This document shows positions 35,065 to 46,492 of a stretch of 64,000 nt of DNA, in pieces. The notes beneath the pieces were generated by a model, which searched no databases, was not told the DNA's origin, and saw nothing but the letters and a program-made list of their open reading frames with translations. The stretch covers positions 1,116,001-1,180,000 of the forward strand of contig JAHWDD010000005.1 of the NCBI GenBank assembly GCA_023897205.1, in the 5' to 3' direction. Each line of letters begins with the position of its first letter. Position 1 is the first letter of the stretch. The translations under genes were made by a program, and so were the position numbers. The DNA is from Exophiala sp. HKRS030 (Eukaryota; Ascomycota; Eurotiomycetes; Chaetothyriales; Herpotrichiellaceae).

Positions 35065-36543
35065 ATGGATGTAGATCGTGTAACTCCAACCGGCCATCCA
35101 AACTACAAAGTCTACCTGTCCGACGACGCCATCAAATCCCTTGTCTGCCGCAGTCTCCCTGACATCAAGAACAAGCACATTACGGTCGAACAGCTGGGAT
35201 CGGGAAAGTCCTTCAACAATAGAATCTACTACATACACCTCAGCACTCCCACGTCGATTGCTAGGCCCAGCTGGAACGGTGGTGCCGTCGACGTCACAAA
35301 GAACCCAACCCGTGAAGAGGTGACCAGCCTAGTCCTCAAGATTTCAGGGTTCCCCTTTGGTGGCGAGAAGATCCAGAACGAACTCTGCTGCCTGTTGCTC
35401 TTCGAGAAGTACTGTCCGTCCATCCCGGCGCCGAAACTAGTTGCATGGTCCGAAGACGGCCGCCGCATCAAGACCCCGGTCGACCGGCGAGGTTCACGAG
35501 AACGCTCCGCCTCTGCGCCCACCCAGCTCAAGTCACTGACCCTCGAAGACGAGACGGCCAAGAGCCGTGAAGAAACAAACGGCCAGGGCTGGCTGCTCAT
35601 GACACGCACACCGGGCCGCACCATAACTCAAGAAGACCTCGTCGCGCACGGCAAGGTCCTCATGGACGAAATCGCCGGACACGTCGCGACGTGGCGGAAA
35701 TGCCTACCTCCGACTCGCGCAGTGGGCAACATGCGCTTGATCGGCAGCAAGTCCATCCCTCATCCTGCCGCCACGCTCTACGACAAAGCCATCCTGCCCG
35801 GCCTAGACGTATACATCCAGGGAATAATCATCAAAAAGGATCGCCCGCAGTCCCCCCTGACATCGCACCTCGAGTACATCTCGTACATCTTCCGTTCGAA
35901 CATCAAGGCACTTCAGGCCGACGCACTCATGGGCCTGCACAAAGAAGAAGTTAGAGACGTCGTGAGGCAATTCATGAAAGATACACTCCCCAAGCTCTCC
36001 CTGCTCAACAACGAGAAGCAGACGGCCGAGTACATGGCCTTTACACACTACGACATTTCCCCGCGCAACGTGCTCGTCGAACAAGCCAGGCAACGCCGCC
36101 CCACCAACGACAACAGTCCGCCACGCGTGTCCGTCTGTGCGGTGATCGACTTCGAGTTCGCAGGCTTCTACCCGCCACCCGAGGAGTTCACCCACACCGT
36201 CGAAAACAGCCAGTCGGAATGGGCGGTGACGTTGTTCGGCGAGCTGCTCGCCGCCGTTGACCGTCGCGGTGCCTTGCCCGCCTGCATCGCGGAGAACGTC
36301 CGTCCCGAACCCATGGATGGCGTGGTGGTCGGTTTCGGCGGAGACGAGCACTTCCCCTTTGGAGGCCCCGAGTTCCACCAGGCCGTCTTGCTCCATCGCA
36401 TCGCTACCAACATCGCCCCTTGGTGGATCAAGGAGAGCAGCGGCTACACGCCTGACGAGTTGAGGAAGGAGCTCGATGACGCCAGGGCTCGCATCGAGAA
36501 GGCCATTCAAGTCCTCGAGAAGATGGCCAAGCGTAATAAGTAG
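35065..36543 (+). CDS. Aminoglycoside phosphotransferase (APH)-like kinase
   Basis: Single coding exon, 492 residues, starting at ATG 35065 directly after a likely 5'-UTR acceptor. The frame is open 51 codons further upstream, but that part has no family look. APH/choline-kinase motifs are present: the phosphate-transfer loop HYDISPRNVLV (Asp near 330) and the metal-binding VIDFEFAG near 360. A glycine-poor nucleotide loop (QLGSGKSFNN) lies near 44-53 and the lysine strand is probably SLVLKISGF near 92. Basic Ser/Arg-rich residues are inserted near 135-165. Such proteins are abundant in filamentous fungi and phosphorylate small molecules or proteins; very few have known substrates and antibiotic resistance should not be assumed. 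A helical, Lys/Glu-rich C-terminus follows. Confidence 0.88.
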   Translation: MDVDRVTPTGHPNYKVYLSDDAIKSLVCRSLPDIKNKHITVEQLGSGKSFNNRIYYIHLSTPTSIARPSWNGGAVDVTKNPTREEVTSLVLKISGFPFGGEKIQNELCCLLLFEKYCPSIPAPKLVAWSEDGRRIKTPVDRRGSRERSASAPTQLKSLTLEDETAKSREETNGQGWLLMTRTPGRTITQEDLVAHGKVLMDEIAGHVATWRKCLPPTRAVGNMRLIGSKSIPHPAATLYDKAILPGLDVYIQGIIIKKDRPQSPLTSHLEYISYIFRSNIKALQADALMGLHKEEVRDVVRQFMKDTLPKLSLLNNEKQTAEYMAFTHYDISPRNVLVEQARQRRPTNDNSPPRVSVCAVIDFEFAGFYPPPEEFTHTVENSQSEWAVTLFGELLAAVDRRGALPACIAENVRPEPMDGVVVGFGGDEHFPFGGPEFHQAVLLHRIATNIAPWWIKESSGYTPDELRKELDDARARIEKAIQVLEKMAKRNK

Positions 36544-37062
36544 GACCTACCTCGTCGAGTCGGAAGAGGACCATGGAGGGGGGGCCAGTTTCAAGTCCGA
36601 CGCGAATTCGGGGGATCAAAGTGGGAGAGTAGAGGGAGAGTCGGATCGGGGAGTAAACCCGGCAGTCGCAGTCGCCGCTTGCCCTCATTTACGCTAAAGG
36701 TGCGCATTTAAATTCGAACAAGTGAGGGAATAGAACACGACGCAGCCAACGCCACGAGCTCAAAAGAGATGCATGACCTGACACGCGAAGAGGAGCTATT
36801 CCACCCCCAAGGCAGGCCCCATGTACAGACATATCACGATAGAGAGAACGAGTTAGATCGACATAGATCGACATAGAGACAAATCACATAAGAAATAGAA
36901 ATGTGCCACTTTGAGTCCTGAAGACGTGAAGTGGTATTTCACGGACATGGCATGACATGACTAGACAATATACGGAGATCAGTAAAGTTTACTTTAAAAT
37001 TCTTCAGAACCTATCGACAAGGCATACATCTGCGTAATTCATTCATGGTTGACAAAAAGGCC
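36544..37062. other. 3' region between converging genes
   Basis: 519 bp between the stops of the APH-like kinase (+) and DHR1 (-). No coding frame or repeat stands out. Confidence 0.6.
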
Positions 37063-40000
37063 TCAGCTCAAAACCTTCTCGACTCGCCAGCCACTCTTGC
37101 TATTGACGTCCATGACCTGTCGAACCTTGGTAGGCGGCAGAGGCCACCCGTACCCTCCCGTGCCCTTGGCCCCTCGAAGTTCGACATTGACCCAGCACTC
37201 TCTCCGTCTGGGCGTGCCGGGGACATCCTCGATTTTACTCTTCGCCACGGGTTTGCCGTACTCGATCATGGCCGTGTCCCTGGCCAGAAACGCCAGCTGG
37301 GTGCCGTCGAGCGGGGTCAGGGGGAACATTCGTATCTTGGAGGCCGCGAATCCAGACACGACTGCGCGAGCTTGTGCGCGCTGTAAATGACTGTAACAGA
37401 TGTACTCCGGCACGTCCTTGACGCCGAGCCTGGCCAGAACGCTAGAAGGGTGGATGTAGACGGCTCTCTCCAAGAGCGTGGCAGATGCCCTGTCGTGCAG
37501 CGGCACCAGGGGAATATAAGGGACGTCGATTGCCCTTCGAGGCTTGGGTGTCGTGCCAAGATCGACGTAGTTGGCACTTTGATCGTACCGGACGGCGACT
37601 TGGTCGATGTATCCCGACGCCGCTATCGTGTTCAACTGTTTGATTTTACTCTTCCCTTTTGAAGTGCTGTCGAGGGAAACGTTGGCCTTGCTCGCGGCGA
37701 GAACTTCGTTGGTGATGGTGCGGTTGTTGGAACGGACAATTGACTCGAGTTGACCTCGAAGTTGCGCGATCTCGGCCATGGCTTTGGGTCGCAGGAAGAA
37801 ATCTCGGCATACTTGTTCCTTGTCGGCCGCGGTGAGGTATAACGTCACGGCAGTAAGAAGCTTCATCGCATCGGAGCTTTTGTCGGACTTGCTCAGTACA
37901 GCGCGGGCACGGCCGTATGCTTGCTTCACTCTGTCGCGCTCGTCGTCATCTTGTTGATCTTCACGGGTGTATACTTCATTGTTGCTCGAGGAGACGTTGA
38001 GATCGAGCTGGGCTTCTGTTATGAAGATTTCAGGAACAGCAAGCGCCGAGACCAGTGTCAGTACATGCCAGAGGACATTGAGATCCGTGACACCAGCCGC
38101 CAGGATCTTGCCGAGGCGTGGTGAGAGTGGGTAGATGGAAAGCTGTTTGCCTAGATCGGTAATGGGACCAGATTCTGTGAGTGCGCCTAGATTTTTGAGG
38201 AGCTGCTCTGCCTTGTTCAGCATTGAAGCACTCGGTGGCGTTGGAAAGGGGAACTGTGCGATGGGTCTCGGGTATGCGAAGCCTTTGAGCTGCAAGACTA
38301 TGCTCTCAGCCGGCGCTCTGAGAATTTCAGGTTCGGCATGATCGGGGAAAAACTGCTCATAGACAGCCGAGGTGTACAGACGCCAACAATGTCCAGGTCC
38401 CGTACGACCAGCACGCCCTGCTCGTTGTTGAGCACTGGCCTTGCTGATATAGTCAATCTCGAAGCTCTGCACTCCGGTGTCAAGATTATATTTGCGCTCT
38501 TTGCTGCGCCCCGTATCGAAGACATACCGGATCCCGGGAATTGTCAAACTTGTCTCAGCGACATTAGTTGCCAGGACTATCATTCGAGCTCCTGAGGGTG
38601 GTGGCTCAAAGACTTTGAGCTGTTCCGTAGTTGGCAGCTGGGAGTACAACGGCAATATGTGTACGGAAGTGTAGGGTTCATTTGAGGGTGTGGTAGTGGA
38701 CTTGAGCAGCCCAGTCGAAGTGTCATTGTTATCTTCGCCCTCGTCTTCATTGTCAGAGATGTCGAACTCGTCATCTTCGTCTTCCTCGTCAGAATGTGTG
38801 AGAATATCCACGTCGAAGTCGTCTTCCCTGGTATTAAATTTCGGATCTCCAATCTCCAAGTCTTCTGCTTCCAAAGGTGCTTCACTCGCTGCTACCTGAA
38901 CGCGAGGTATTGCGGCACCAGTAGAGGACTGTTTTCCGGGCGCAAGCAATGCTCTCAGCCGGCTACTAACTTGTCGAATCTCATTCTGACCGGTCAAGAA
39001 CACCAGAATACCACCTTTCGGTAGTTTCTTGTGAGCGCGCCTGACCTTTTCGATGACCTCTTCCACATAGTCCGCCCTAGACCTTAGCGCGAAGTGTGTG
39101 GTGACTCTGTGCTGACGGCCCTCAGCTTCAACCATGGGCGGTCTCACCGCAGGAGAAAAGAGCTTTTCGTGGAGAAAATCATCAAGGTTCAGGGTAGCAG
39201 ACATGATGATCAATTTCAAAGGCTTGGGGTCCGGATTGAACTTGCTTTTTTGCATCCGCGCTGGAACAACCTTGCTGAGCATGCCAATGAGGATGTCCGT
39301 GTTGACGCTCCGTTCGTGCGCTTCATCGATGACGATCACCGAGTACTTCCTCAGTAGGAGGTCCTGCGACAGTTCTCGTAATAGAATTCCGTCGGTCATG
39401 AACTTGATCGCAGTGTCTGGAGACACAGTACTGTCGAACCTGATCTGATAAGAGACCTTCTTGCCCGAAGGCCCTAGTTCTGTCGCCACTCTATTTGCCA
39501 TGCTGACCGCAGCTACACGACGTGGTTGCGTTATACCTATCATTCCGGGTGACGGTCCCTCAGACGAGCCATATCCTGCTTCAAACAAGAACTGAGGTAG
39601 CTGTGTAGTCTTACCGCTGCCGGTATCGCCTTTGACTATGACCACAGCATTGTTGTGTACAGCCTCCATGATTTCCTGTTCTCGCTGTATGATGGGGAGG
39701 GCGGAGCGGGATTGCTGAACCGAGTCTGATCGTTCGACTTGGACAGAGTACACACTTCTTAGAGTTGCTGAACGAGGAAGTTCAGGAAGAAGGCCAGGCT
39801 TGACAGTTTGAATAGGCCTGGTTGTTTGTACGGGAGGAGCAGGCTTTGGCAAAAGCTCGCCCTCACCAGAAGTGTACGACGGCGTATGTCCCACGGCTTG
39901 GTTTAACTGCGTCGTGGCCCAGGTTTTGAAGGCGGACTTTCTGGGAGCCAACTTTTGTTGACCAGACATTTCGGATGTCTCGCTCCCAGAATCTTCGTCT

Positions 40001-40800
40001 TCTGAGCCATACTGGTCGTCGTCGTCGTCGTCTTCATCATCGTCCTCGCCACTTTCCGCTGAGTCGGGGTTCGAAGTCGATTCGTCCGAATCTGACTCCC
40101 CCATTTCACTCGACGTTCCATCATCAGAACTATGTCCAGATTCGCTTGGCTCTGAATCAAATCCTTCCCAGGGCAGTTCTTCGGATATCTCTTCTTGTGC
40201 CCTCTTTTGCTTTTTGCTCTTCCGAGTCTGGATCACGGGCAACCCATTCTCGTCCAGCACCAATGGCTGCGCAAGGCCGAGGCCTTGAGATATAGCGGCA
40301 GGGATTTTGGCATCGACTGACCCATTTTCTTCGTTTGTGAAAGCACTCCTGTTTTCGGCCTCGAACGAGTCCTCGCTCTCGAGGTCGGAATCGTCCTGCT
40401 GCTGCTTCTTGTTGTCTGCCTTCTTCTCTGGTGCTGCAACCCTTCCCGAGCCACTTAAAAAGGCGCCAAAACTGCGTTTACCAAGGTGACTCGAGTCTGG
40501 TAACGTCGCTTCGTATTTCTCGTTCTCTTTCTCTAGTTTCCGCAATAAATCATGCGTCTCGTCCTTCTTTAGCTTGTTCTCGATATATTTGTCCAAGCGC
40601 TTTTGTTTCTTGGAGGATATTTTGATCGGTTGCTGTGACCTCAACTCCTCTTTCAGTGCACGTCTTCTCTCCTCTTTCTCGGACTGGCTCAACGGCACGA
40701 TGATCTCTTCATTGGCGGTGGGTTGCGGCGCGTGCGGCCGTCCTGCCTGTTCTCGTGCAAGGACTTTATGTTTCCGCTGGCGGGGGACAAACCGAGGCAT
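37063..40800 (-). CDS. ECM16: DEAH-box RNA helicase Dhr1/Ecm16 (DHX37 family)
   Basis: Single exon, 1245 residues, close to the yeast protein in length. The N-terminal 370 residues are Lys/Arg- and acid-rich (with a run of Asp) and include the conserved KISSKKQKRLDKYI stretch. The helicase core has Walker A GDTGSGKTT near 390, DEAHERS near 493, SATLNLDDF near 532, TNVAETSLTIPG near 745 and QRAGRAGRTGPG near 790, then winged-helix, ratchet and OB-fold regions. An acidic insertion of about 100 residues lies between the RecA lobes. In yeast Dhr1, activated by Utp14, unwinds U3 snoRNA from pre-18S rRNA in the nucleolus, an essential step in small-subunit maturation. All motifs are intact. The gene is divergent from PAC3 (524 bp between starts). 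Confidence 0.96.
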   Translation of the reverse strand: MPRFVPRQRKHKVLAREQAGRPHAPQPTANEEIIVPLSQSEKEERRRALKEELRSQQPIKISSKKQKRLDKYIENKLKKDETHDLLRKLEKENEKYEATLPDSSHLGKRSFGAFLSGSGRVAAPEKKADNKKQQQDDSDLESEDSFEAENRSAFTNEENGSVDAKIPAAISQGLGLAQPLVLDENGLPVIQTRKSKKQKRAQEEISEELPWEGFDSEPSESGHSSDDGTSSEMGESDSDESTSNPDSAESGEDDDEDDDDDDQYGSEDEDSGSETSEMSGQQKLAPRKSAFKTWATTQLNQAVGHTPSYTSGEGELLPKPAPPVQTTRPIQTVKPGLLPELPRSATLRSVYSVQVERSDSVQQSRSALPIIQREQEIMEAVHNNAVVIVKGDTGSGKTTQLPQFLFEAGYGSSEGPSPGMIGITQPRRVAAVSMANRVATELGPSGKKVSYQIRFDSTVSPDTAIKFMTDGILLRELSQDLLLRKYSVIVIDEAHERSVNTDILIGMLSKVVPARMQKSKFNPDPKPLKLIIMSATLNLDDFLHEKLFSPAVRPPMVEAEGRQHRVTTHFALRSRADYVEEVIEKVRRAHKKLPKGGILVFLTGQNEIRQVSSRLRALLAPGKQSSTGAAIPRVQVAASEAPLEAEDLEIGDPKFNTREDDFDVDILTHSDEEDEDDEFDISDNEDEGEDNNDTSTGLLKSTTTPSNEPYTSVHILPLYSQLPTTEQLKVFEPPPSGARMIVLATNVAETSLTIPGIRYVFDTGRSKERKYNLDTGVQSFEIDYISKASAQQRAGRAGRTGPGHCWRLYTSAVYEQFFPDHAEPEILRAPAESIVLQLKGFAYPRPIAQFPFPTPPSASMLNKAEQLLKNLGALTESGPITDLGKQLSIYPLSPRLGKILAAGVTDLNVLWHVLTLVSALAVPEIFITEAQLDLNVSSSNNEVYTREDQQDDDERDRVKQAYGRARAVLSKSDKSSDAMKLLTAVTLYLTAADKEQVCRDFFLRPKAMAEIAQLRGQLESIVRSNNRTITNEVLAASKANVSLDSTSKGKSKIKQLNTIAASGYIDQVAVRYDQSANYVDLGTTPKPRRAIDVPYIPLVPLHDRASATLLERAVYIHPSSVLARLGVKDVPEYICYSHLQRAQARAVVSGFAASKIRMFPLTPLDGTQLAFLARDTAMIEYGKPVAKSKIEDVPGTPRRRECWVNVELRGAKGTGGYGWPLPPTKVRQVMDVNSKSGWRVEKVLS

Positions 40801-41324
40801 AGCCGGTTCACCTCGTTCACGACGGATTGAACACCAGAGGCAACAATCGCCTCACAGCCTTCCAAAAACTACACCTGTCCGCAGTTTCTTGAATTCGGAT
40901 TCGAAAAAAGTTTTGGCCGGCAGAATTTTAGGGTGGTGAGGGGATGTTTGGGCGGTGAGCGGGGAATATCAGAGGGCCTTATCCCTTACGATCTACGACT
41001 ACATACGCACTCTCGATGGGTTTCTCAAGCAATGCATTCGCCTGAGATATCGGGTGTAGTGTCATGTAGATGCTAGAGGGATGAACAGCTTCATAGCACA
41101 ATCCATACAGCAATTGAGTGGTTTGAACAATTAAATTGGGCGTTTCAGTATTCCTGTAAAGTCGAAAGTAGAATATTCTATTGCAAACAGGCAAGTCCGC
41201 CGAGGATACTTTTCAACCTCAACACTCGTCGAAACACCGTCTTGTGGCTGGTTTTTCCTATTCAACTTACGGATACCAGACTCACGAATTGATGGGACTG
41301 CCGCAAGACTACCGATTGTCAGTC
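40801..41324. promoter_or_regulatory. Divergent upstream region of DHR1 and PAC3
   Basis: 524 bp between the two start codons. No distinct operator was recognised. The PAC3 frame is open back to 41181, so some of this may be coding if an upstream start is used. Confidence 0.45.
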
Positions 41325-41826
41325 ATGGAAGACACCAGAGTCACTCTGCCCTTCCCGGCACCCACAAAGCAAGTCACCGGCAAAATCAACGGCACCAAAA
41401 CCGACGTGATGTACATGTCATTCGCCGACAAGATACTTATCACCATCACCCAGAACGGCAGACTATCGCAATGGGTAATAAGTCGATCTCAGCACTCGCA
41501 TTGGATTTCCGACTTACTTCTCATAGGTCACCGTGCCGCTCCTCAGTGACAACCCGACCCAAACAGATCCTTACTTCCAGACCACGCGGTCAGACGAGGA
41601 CAGTCTATTACCATCAGCGCGCTTCACGCCACGAGTTCTACTCGGCGCTGGCGGTTCCGACCGTGAAACCATGGGCCAGGTCTACGCTTCACAGATTGCA
41701 AATGCCATTGTCACGAAGTCTCCCGAGGAAAGTCGGTCACTTATGCTGGGCCTTGGTCTGGCAAAGGTCGAACTCGACAGGGATGTCTTCTTACAGATCA
41801 TCGACCTTGTTCTGTCTGTTCTCTGA
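41325..41826 (+). CDS. Proteasome assembly chaperone 3 (Poc3/Irc25-like)
   Basis: Two exons, 41325-41474 and 41527-41826 (52-bp intron, phase 0), give 149 residues. Conserved features are TLPFPAPTKQ at the start, the SFADKILITITQNGRLSQW strand pair spanning the exon end, LLGAGGSDRET in the middle and a C-terminal helix (RSLMLGLGLAKVE). This is the pattern of PAC3/Poc3, a small cytosolic chaperone that pairs with PAC4/Poc4 and guides alpha-ring assembly of the 20S proteasome. ATG 41325 was chosen because family members start a few residues before TLPFPAP. ATG 41292 in the same frame would add 11 residues. The stop lies 31 bp from the TRS120 stop on the other strand, so the two transcripts should overlap. 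Confidence 0.85.
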
Positions 41827-41857
41827 TCATGTTACATTGCGTACGATACTACAGGAG

Positions 41858-44800
41858 CTACCTGTGGACGGCATCGATCAAACATGGCGATCTAGCATGC
41901 CACATCCGCCTCCCACTGCCCACTGAGGGAGGATTTGTTCTTAACCCTTTGATCTCTTCAAGGGAGGCATTGATTTCGTAATCACCCTGTGCGAGCGCGA
42001 TTATGCCAAGTTCAGCGACACACAGGCCTCCAGGTTCGATTGCAGGATGCAAGGCACGCTGAAGAACTCCAGTCCAAGCAAGGCGCCTCGATAGGTCTAG
42101 AGCGATATTATGAGGCTGGTTTCGAAGACTGGGCTGAAGTCGCAGGAGGAGTTTCAGCGTGTCTCGAGTGCGGTTGTGGATCTTGATAGATAGGGTGGCG
42201 AACAACTCAGTCTTCATCGTGAAGTGGTATCGCCCTGTCTGCTGAATAGCTTTATCATCACCATCCGGTGATTCGGGCTTTTCAGCTAGCACCAGGCCAT
42301 ATTCGATCTCAACATGATCTGATTTCAGGGCATCTACCATTCTTGGGCTCAACCTGATGCCCTTCCTGAGGTCGATAGTCCCCTTCCGCCCGTATGGTTC
42401 CTCTTTCCATGTGCCCCGCAAGCACTTTATAAGCTCTTCGCGGTACCAGAACGATTCCCGACTGGCTGCTTCGGTTTCAGGGCTTAACTTGGATTTTGAG
42501 ACCACGAATTGCTTCTGGGCGTCGAGGTTAGGTATGGGCGCGGATGGATCTTGGATGAAGAGACGCGGTATCAGGAGAATGACCCGGTTTATGTGGCCTG
42601 GTTGCAGGATTTCCTGGACGGAGAAAGCATCATCCCAGAGGTCCTTGGCCAATGTACCATCCAAGTCCGGTCTCTTTGCTTGGATGTCGATACTTAGAGG
42701 TTTTGGCCATACATTGCGAAGATCCAGAGATAGGAGGCAGTAATCGTATGCATCCCGACGTGTCTTTAGCCAATGAGACAAATGGGGGATATTCCTGTTC
42801 CGAGTTTCATCGACCTCATTGCGGATCTCATGATTGTTCTGTTGGAATTCTTCGTTCCAAGCAAAGTCATTATGAATTGGGAGGATGTTGCACCTGAGGA
42901 TCTCTACACTTCCATTGACTGTGATCGAAATGGGAAATCGCACCTGTCGTGTGTAGAAATTGCCATTGATCTTCGAAGATGGTGCTCCGAGATATGCGAA
43001 ATCTGCTTGGACAGTGGCGCTCACAAGGCCGGGCCTACCAACAATACTGGCCGTATACCCTATACTCCGTCCCGGGTTCAGTGGTGAATCTGAATCTGGT
43101 CGATCCTTGTCTTCAATAACCACAACCGGATTGGTCGCTAGCTGCGTTTGTATTTCGTAAAGATCGGCAGGAATGAGGTCTTTGCTTGCCAAAGCATCCT
43201 GCAATCGCGAGGTGACAGAGTCCTCTGTTGTAACTAGTACAAAATCGGCCGAGATGGTGTTGCTTTCATTGACCAGTTTGAACTCAAAGCGACGGAGCTC
43301 GCCTTCTAGTAACATTATAGCTGCGGTGTCTAAATCTGTAGGTTTGATAGTCAGCCGTGGCTGCGGATCGATGACCTTCAGTTTTAAGGGGGTCGGGACT
43401 GGCGACTGAAACTTGAGATCTGTGTCTGTCTCAACCTCGCGTTCAGAGAAGCCTTTATATTTTCTCCTCATTCTGCCCACAGCATCATCCTTGGGAGCAG
43501 ATGGCAATTTCCAACTGTTGTTAAAGATGAGGAAGTCTTGGGCGTAGCAGTTTCGGATGGTCGCCCGACACCCAATGACTTCAATATGGCCACTTCGTGA
43601 GGGTTTGCCAGTCAACGTAAATGTCTGCGTCGAGAATGGCCCTAACACTATACTGTGTTGTGACGCCGCGAATCCACAGCCTGTGGTGATAAGCTGTATC
43701 TGATCAATCTCGACATCGACTTCCAGTGGGTTCTGCAATACGACGGCGAATGTCGCCAGTTCCTCAGCAACCAGTACTGGCGCAGCGATTACTGACTTGC
43801 CTTTCGAGAAGGGATTGTAAATGAAGGGGTCGCGTACGGTCTCGACAAGACTGGTGCCTTTGATAGAGAGGTCGCTTGGCTTATGTGGAATGAGTTTCGT
43901 GAAAGAATCGTGTTCGAACACCTTCACGTCTCGGACAAGAAAGTCGTCCCAATACTCTGCTCGATGGCCATTCTCACCAATGCGCGACGCTGCTGCAATA
44001 GCCCTTTTCAAACTTTCCAGAAATTTGTTCTGTTCTTCCGCTGTGATTAGCGGAATAGCTAAGCATGGCTCCTGGAGAGGCATGGTGATTACTTGCTTTG
44101 CAGCCCGGAGGATATTCGATGTAAAGTGTAAGCTTGCTGGTATATCTGGCAAAGCGTCGCAGACCACGACACAGATTCGTAGCATTTCTATCTTCAATAA
44201 AGTGTCTCCGAAGCTATGCTCGATGGCCCATGCTCGCAGTTTGGATTGTATGGCTTCCAGCCTCGCTGGAATGACTTCCTGAGGGTGAGGGACGGGGGTC
44301 AGAGGTAAGCCATACGCAGCAGCGGCAAGGTCCAGTGCAAGTCTTGTCCCAACAGCCATCTCCGGAATGATTCCTTGGGATGCGTTGTTAACAGGTGGAA
44401 GACCTGCAGCAGGATGTACTCCCACCTCAGATGCTCCGACTTTCCTCGCCTCGATAAGCCTTGGAACCAGTTGTTGCAACAGCATCTTCAAATAGAATGC
44501 GTGTTTCCGATCCAGTCCCAGGGTCGACAAGCTGCTGGATACGGCAACGAGTGTAGTCGTGTAGTGCCACATACTGTTGCTTGACTGGGCTGTTTGGAGT
44601 GTCTCGATCAGAATGTTAGCCAGACCAGCCTTGGAGATAGCAACAGGTTCGCCTGTGTTTTCTCCGAGACCTAGCTGTCCTGTTATGATTTGGTTGAGAC
44701 AGTCTTTACTCAAGACGTTGCCATTCCGTTTCACGCATACCAACAAGTTCACAAGCCTGATACGAGACTCCCGTAAGACGTCCTGCAGAGCTCCGCCTAG

Positions 44801-45943
44801 GTCTAAATTCGAGACATTCGCATAGAGTTCAATAACAGTCTCGACGATTGGCGGCATCAATTGAGCAAGCGCCTTGCCAGAGTCTGTTGATGTTGGACTT
44901 GAATCAGTCTGAAGGTAGCCGCTTCTGTTGGGAAGAGAACGACAGACTTGAGGTATGGTAAATTTAGAGTCCGACCACGACAACAGTATCATGCATACAA
45001 GGAGGCTTTCTAAGGCTTTTCCGTGCCACAAGTGGTCGTGGCCGTTTTGTGCAACGGAAATTCCATCAGAGAGGCAGTCCAGTGCATGGCTCCACAGGCC
45101 ATTCTGTAGTCGAAGCATGCCTTGGATGATGTTGAAGCGGCCTCGAGAGGTGTCGCTTTGTGCTTCGGTCTCGTGCGCCATAGAGGTTGCGTTTGGAGAT
45201 CGTGTCGTTGCTGGGGTAGAATTTCCGTCGTCAGGATTGGGTGTGCGGCCACCTCGCAAGGGAAGCGAGGAGCTGATGCCTGGTAGCATGCCCGGGACCA
45301 TACTAATCGGCCGATCCCTAAGCCCATCTATCGTGTCTGTGGTACGACTCATGAACGCTCGCGACAAAGCGAGCATGACATGATGCGCGGCGGCTCTGCT
45401 ATCTTCATCTGGCATTGAAAGGATGTCTTCACCTAGTGCGGCTGAAGGTTGTCTCCCACACCAAATAAGTTGGCGCACAAGTAAGCCGCTTATCGACGGA
45501 GGCTGGTGTAAAAAAGCATCTTTGATGGACTGAAGTACAACAGACGCATTATGCGGAGCCGCTTGGTTACGCGAGGCTGACTGTGAGAGTCCTTCGACTC
45601 TGTCGCCATCAATGAGGCCTAGCAGTATTTGACTCCGGCTGTTCGTTTCAAAGGGGAAAAGATCCGGCCGTCGCGCATCTTGATATGTCGAGATATCGTA
45701 AAATATCCGGCCATTGCGATGCGCTAGAGATGAATAGTCAGTATAAGCTGTTCGATCAACGCATCCCTAATCGTCCATACCTTGGCCGGTTTCCGAAGGC
45801 TCGATGTCCTCAACCTGGACAATGGCGGAGCTCTGTAGTGTTTTGACAAATCTCTGAAACCGGTCTGGCGTTATCTGACCGGCTGGCACACAGAGCACGT
45901 TGACTTTTGCTCCAGCAATAGGGTCGAAAGGGTTGTATCCCAT
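41858..45943 (-). CDS. TRS120: TRAPP II subunit Trs120 (TRAPPC9)
   Basis: Two exons, 45943-45781 and 45723-41858 (57-bp intron, phase 1), give 1342 residues. The opening MGYNPFDPIAGAKVNVLCVP matches the conserved Trs120 N-terminus, and the spliced product continues AHRNGRIFYDISTYQDARRPDLFPFE without a stop. The first half is helical, TPR-like; the second half (from about 650) is beta-rich, with immunoglobulin-like repeats expected in this family. Trs120 with Trs130 and Trs65 converts TRAPP into TRAPP II, the exchange factor for Ypt31/32 (Rab11) at the late Golgi. No break or missing region is seen. The upstream neighbour on the other strand, a GHKL-ATPase gene, starts 549 bp away. Confidence 0.93.
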
Positions 45944-46492
45944 ATTCCTTGGTGCATTGTTGACATACAAATAATGAATTGTACAGGAGACTCTGGTTTG
46001 AGGTTGATTCACCGACTCACGTGTTTTCGCGTTCAGCTAAGACCAGACACCCACATTGGCGCAATGTTGAGTACCTCCGTACTCCGTGCTACGTACCGCC
46101 TAAGGCACACTACTGGGCGGTTACTTAGGCTTACGCACCCTAATGACAGGGCTTTATTAACAGAGCCTAGGCTACGGCCGTTGGTGGTATCACAGGCTTC
46201 TAGGCTCATTCCAAGGCGCTCTCTGGTTCATCTCCACGCAATTTGCAGTTGCCTACGGAGTTACTCCGTACTTACCTCTCCGGAGATGGTCCCTGGATCG
46301 ACGTCAGTGAACAGCCTTGCAGACAGATTCGCCTTGTTCAAACATTCACATCTAAACTCCGTCTCAGGTTGAATCGCCACTTCTACCACTCCTTAGAAGC
46401 AACATGTTATAAGACTTATGACTTTTGTGCCTTTCTCTTCTTTTTAGCGTTTCTCTACCCCTTTTCTTTTTGTCTGCGTTGTTTCGGTCAAG
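45944..46492. promoter_or_regulatory. Divergent upstream region of TRS120 and the GHKL-ATPase gene
   Basis: 549 bp between starts. It carries an exact TACTCCGTA at 46262, near matches (TACTCCGTG near 46080, TACGGAGTT near 46254), and CACGTG at 46018-46023 about 75 bp upstream of the TRS120 start. The last 60 bp before 46493 are T-rich. Confidence 0.5.

Noticed and set aside
35803..36510. 235-codon minus-strand frame
   Set aside because: Antisense to the APH-like kinase exon, which carries the catalytic motifs.
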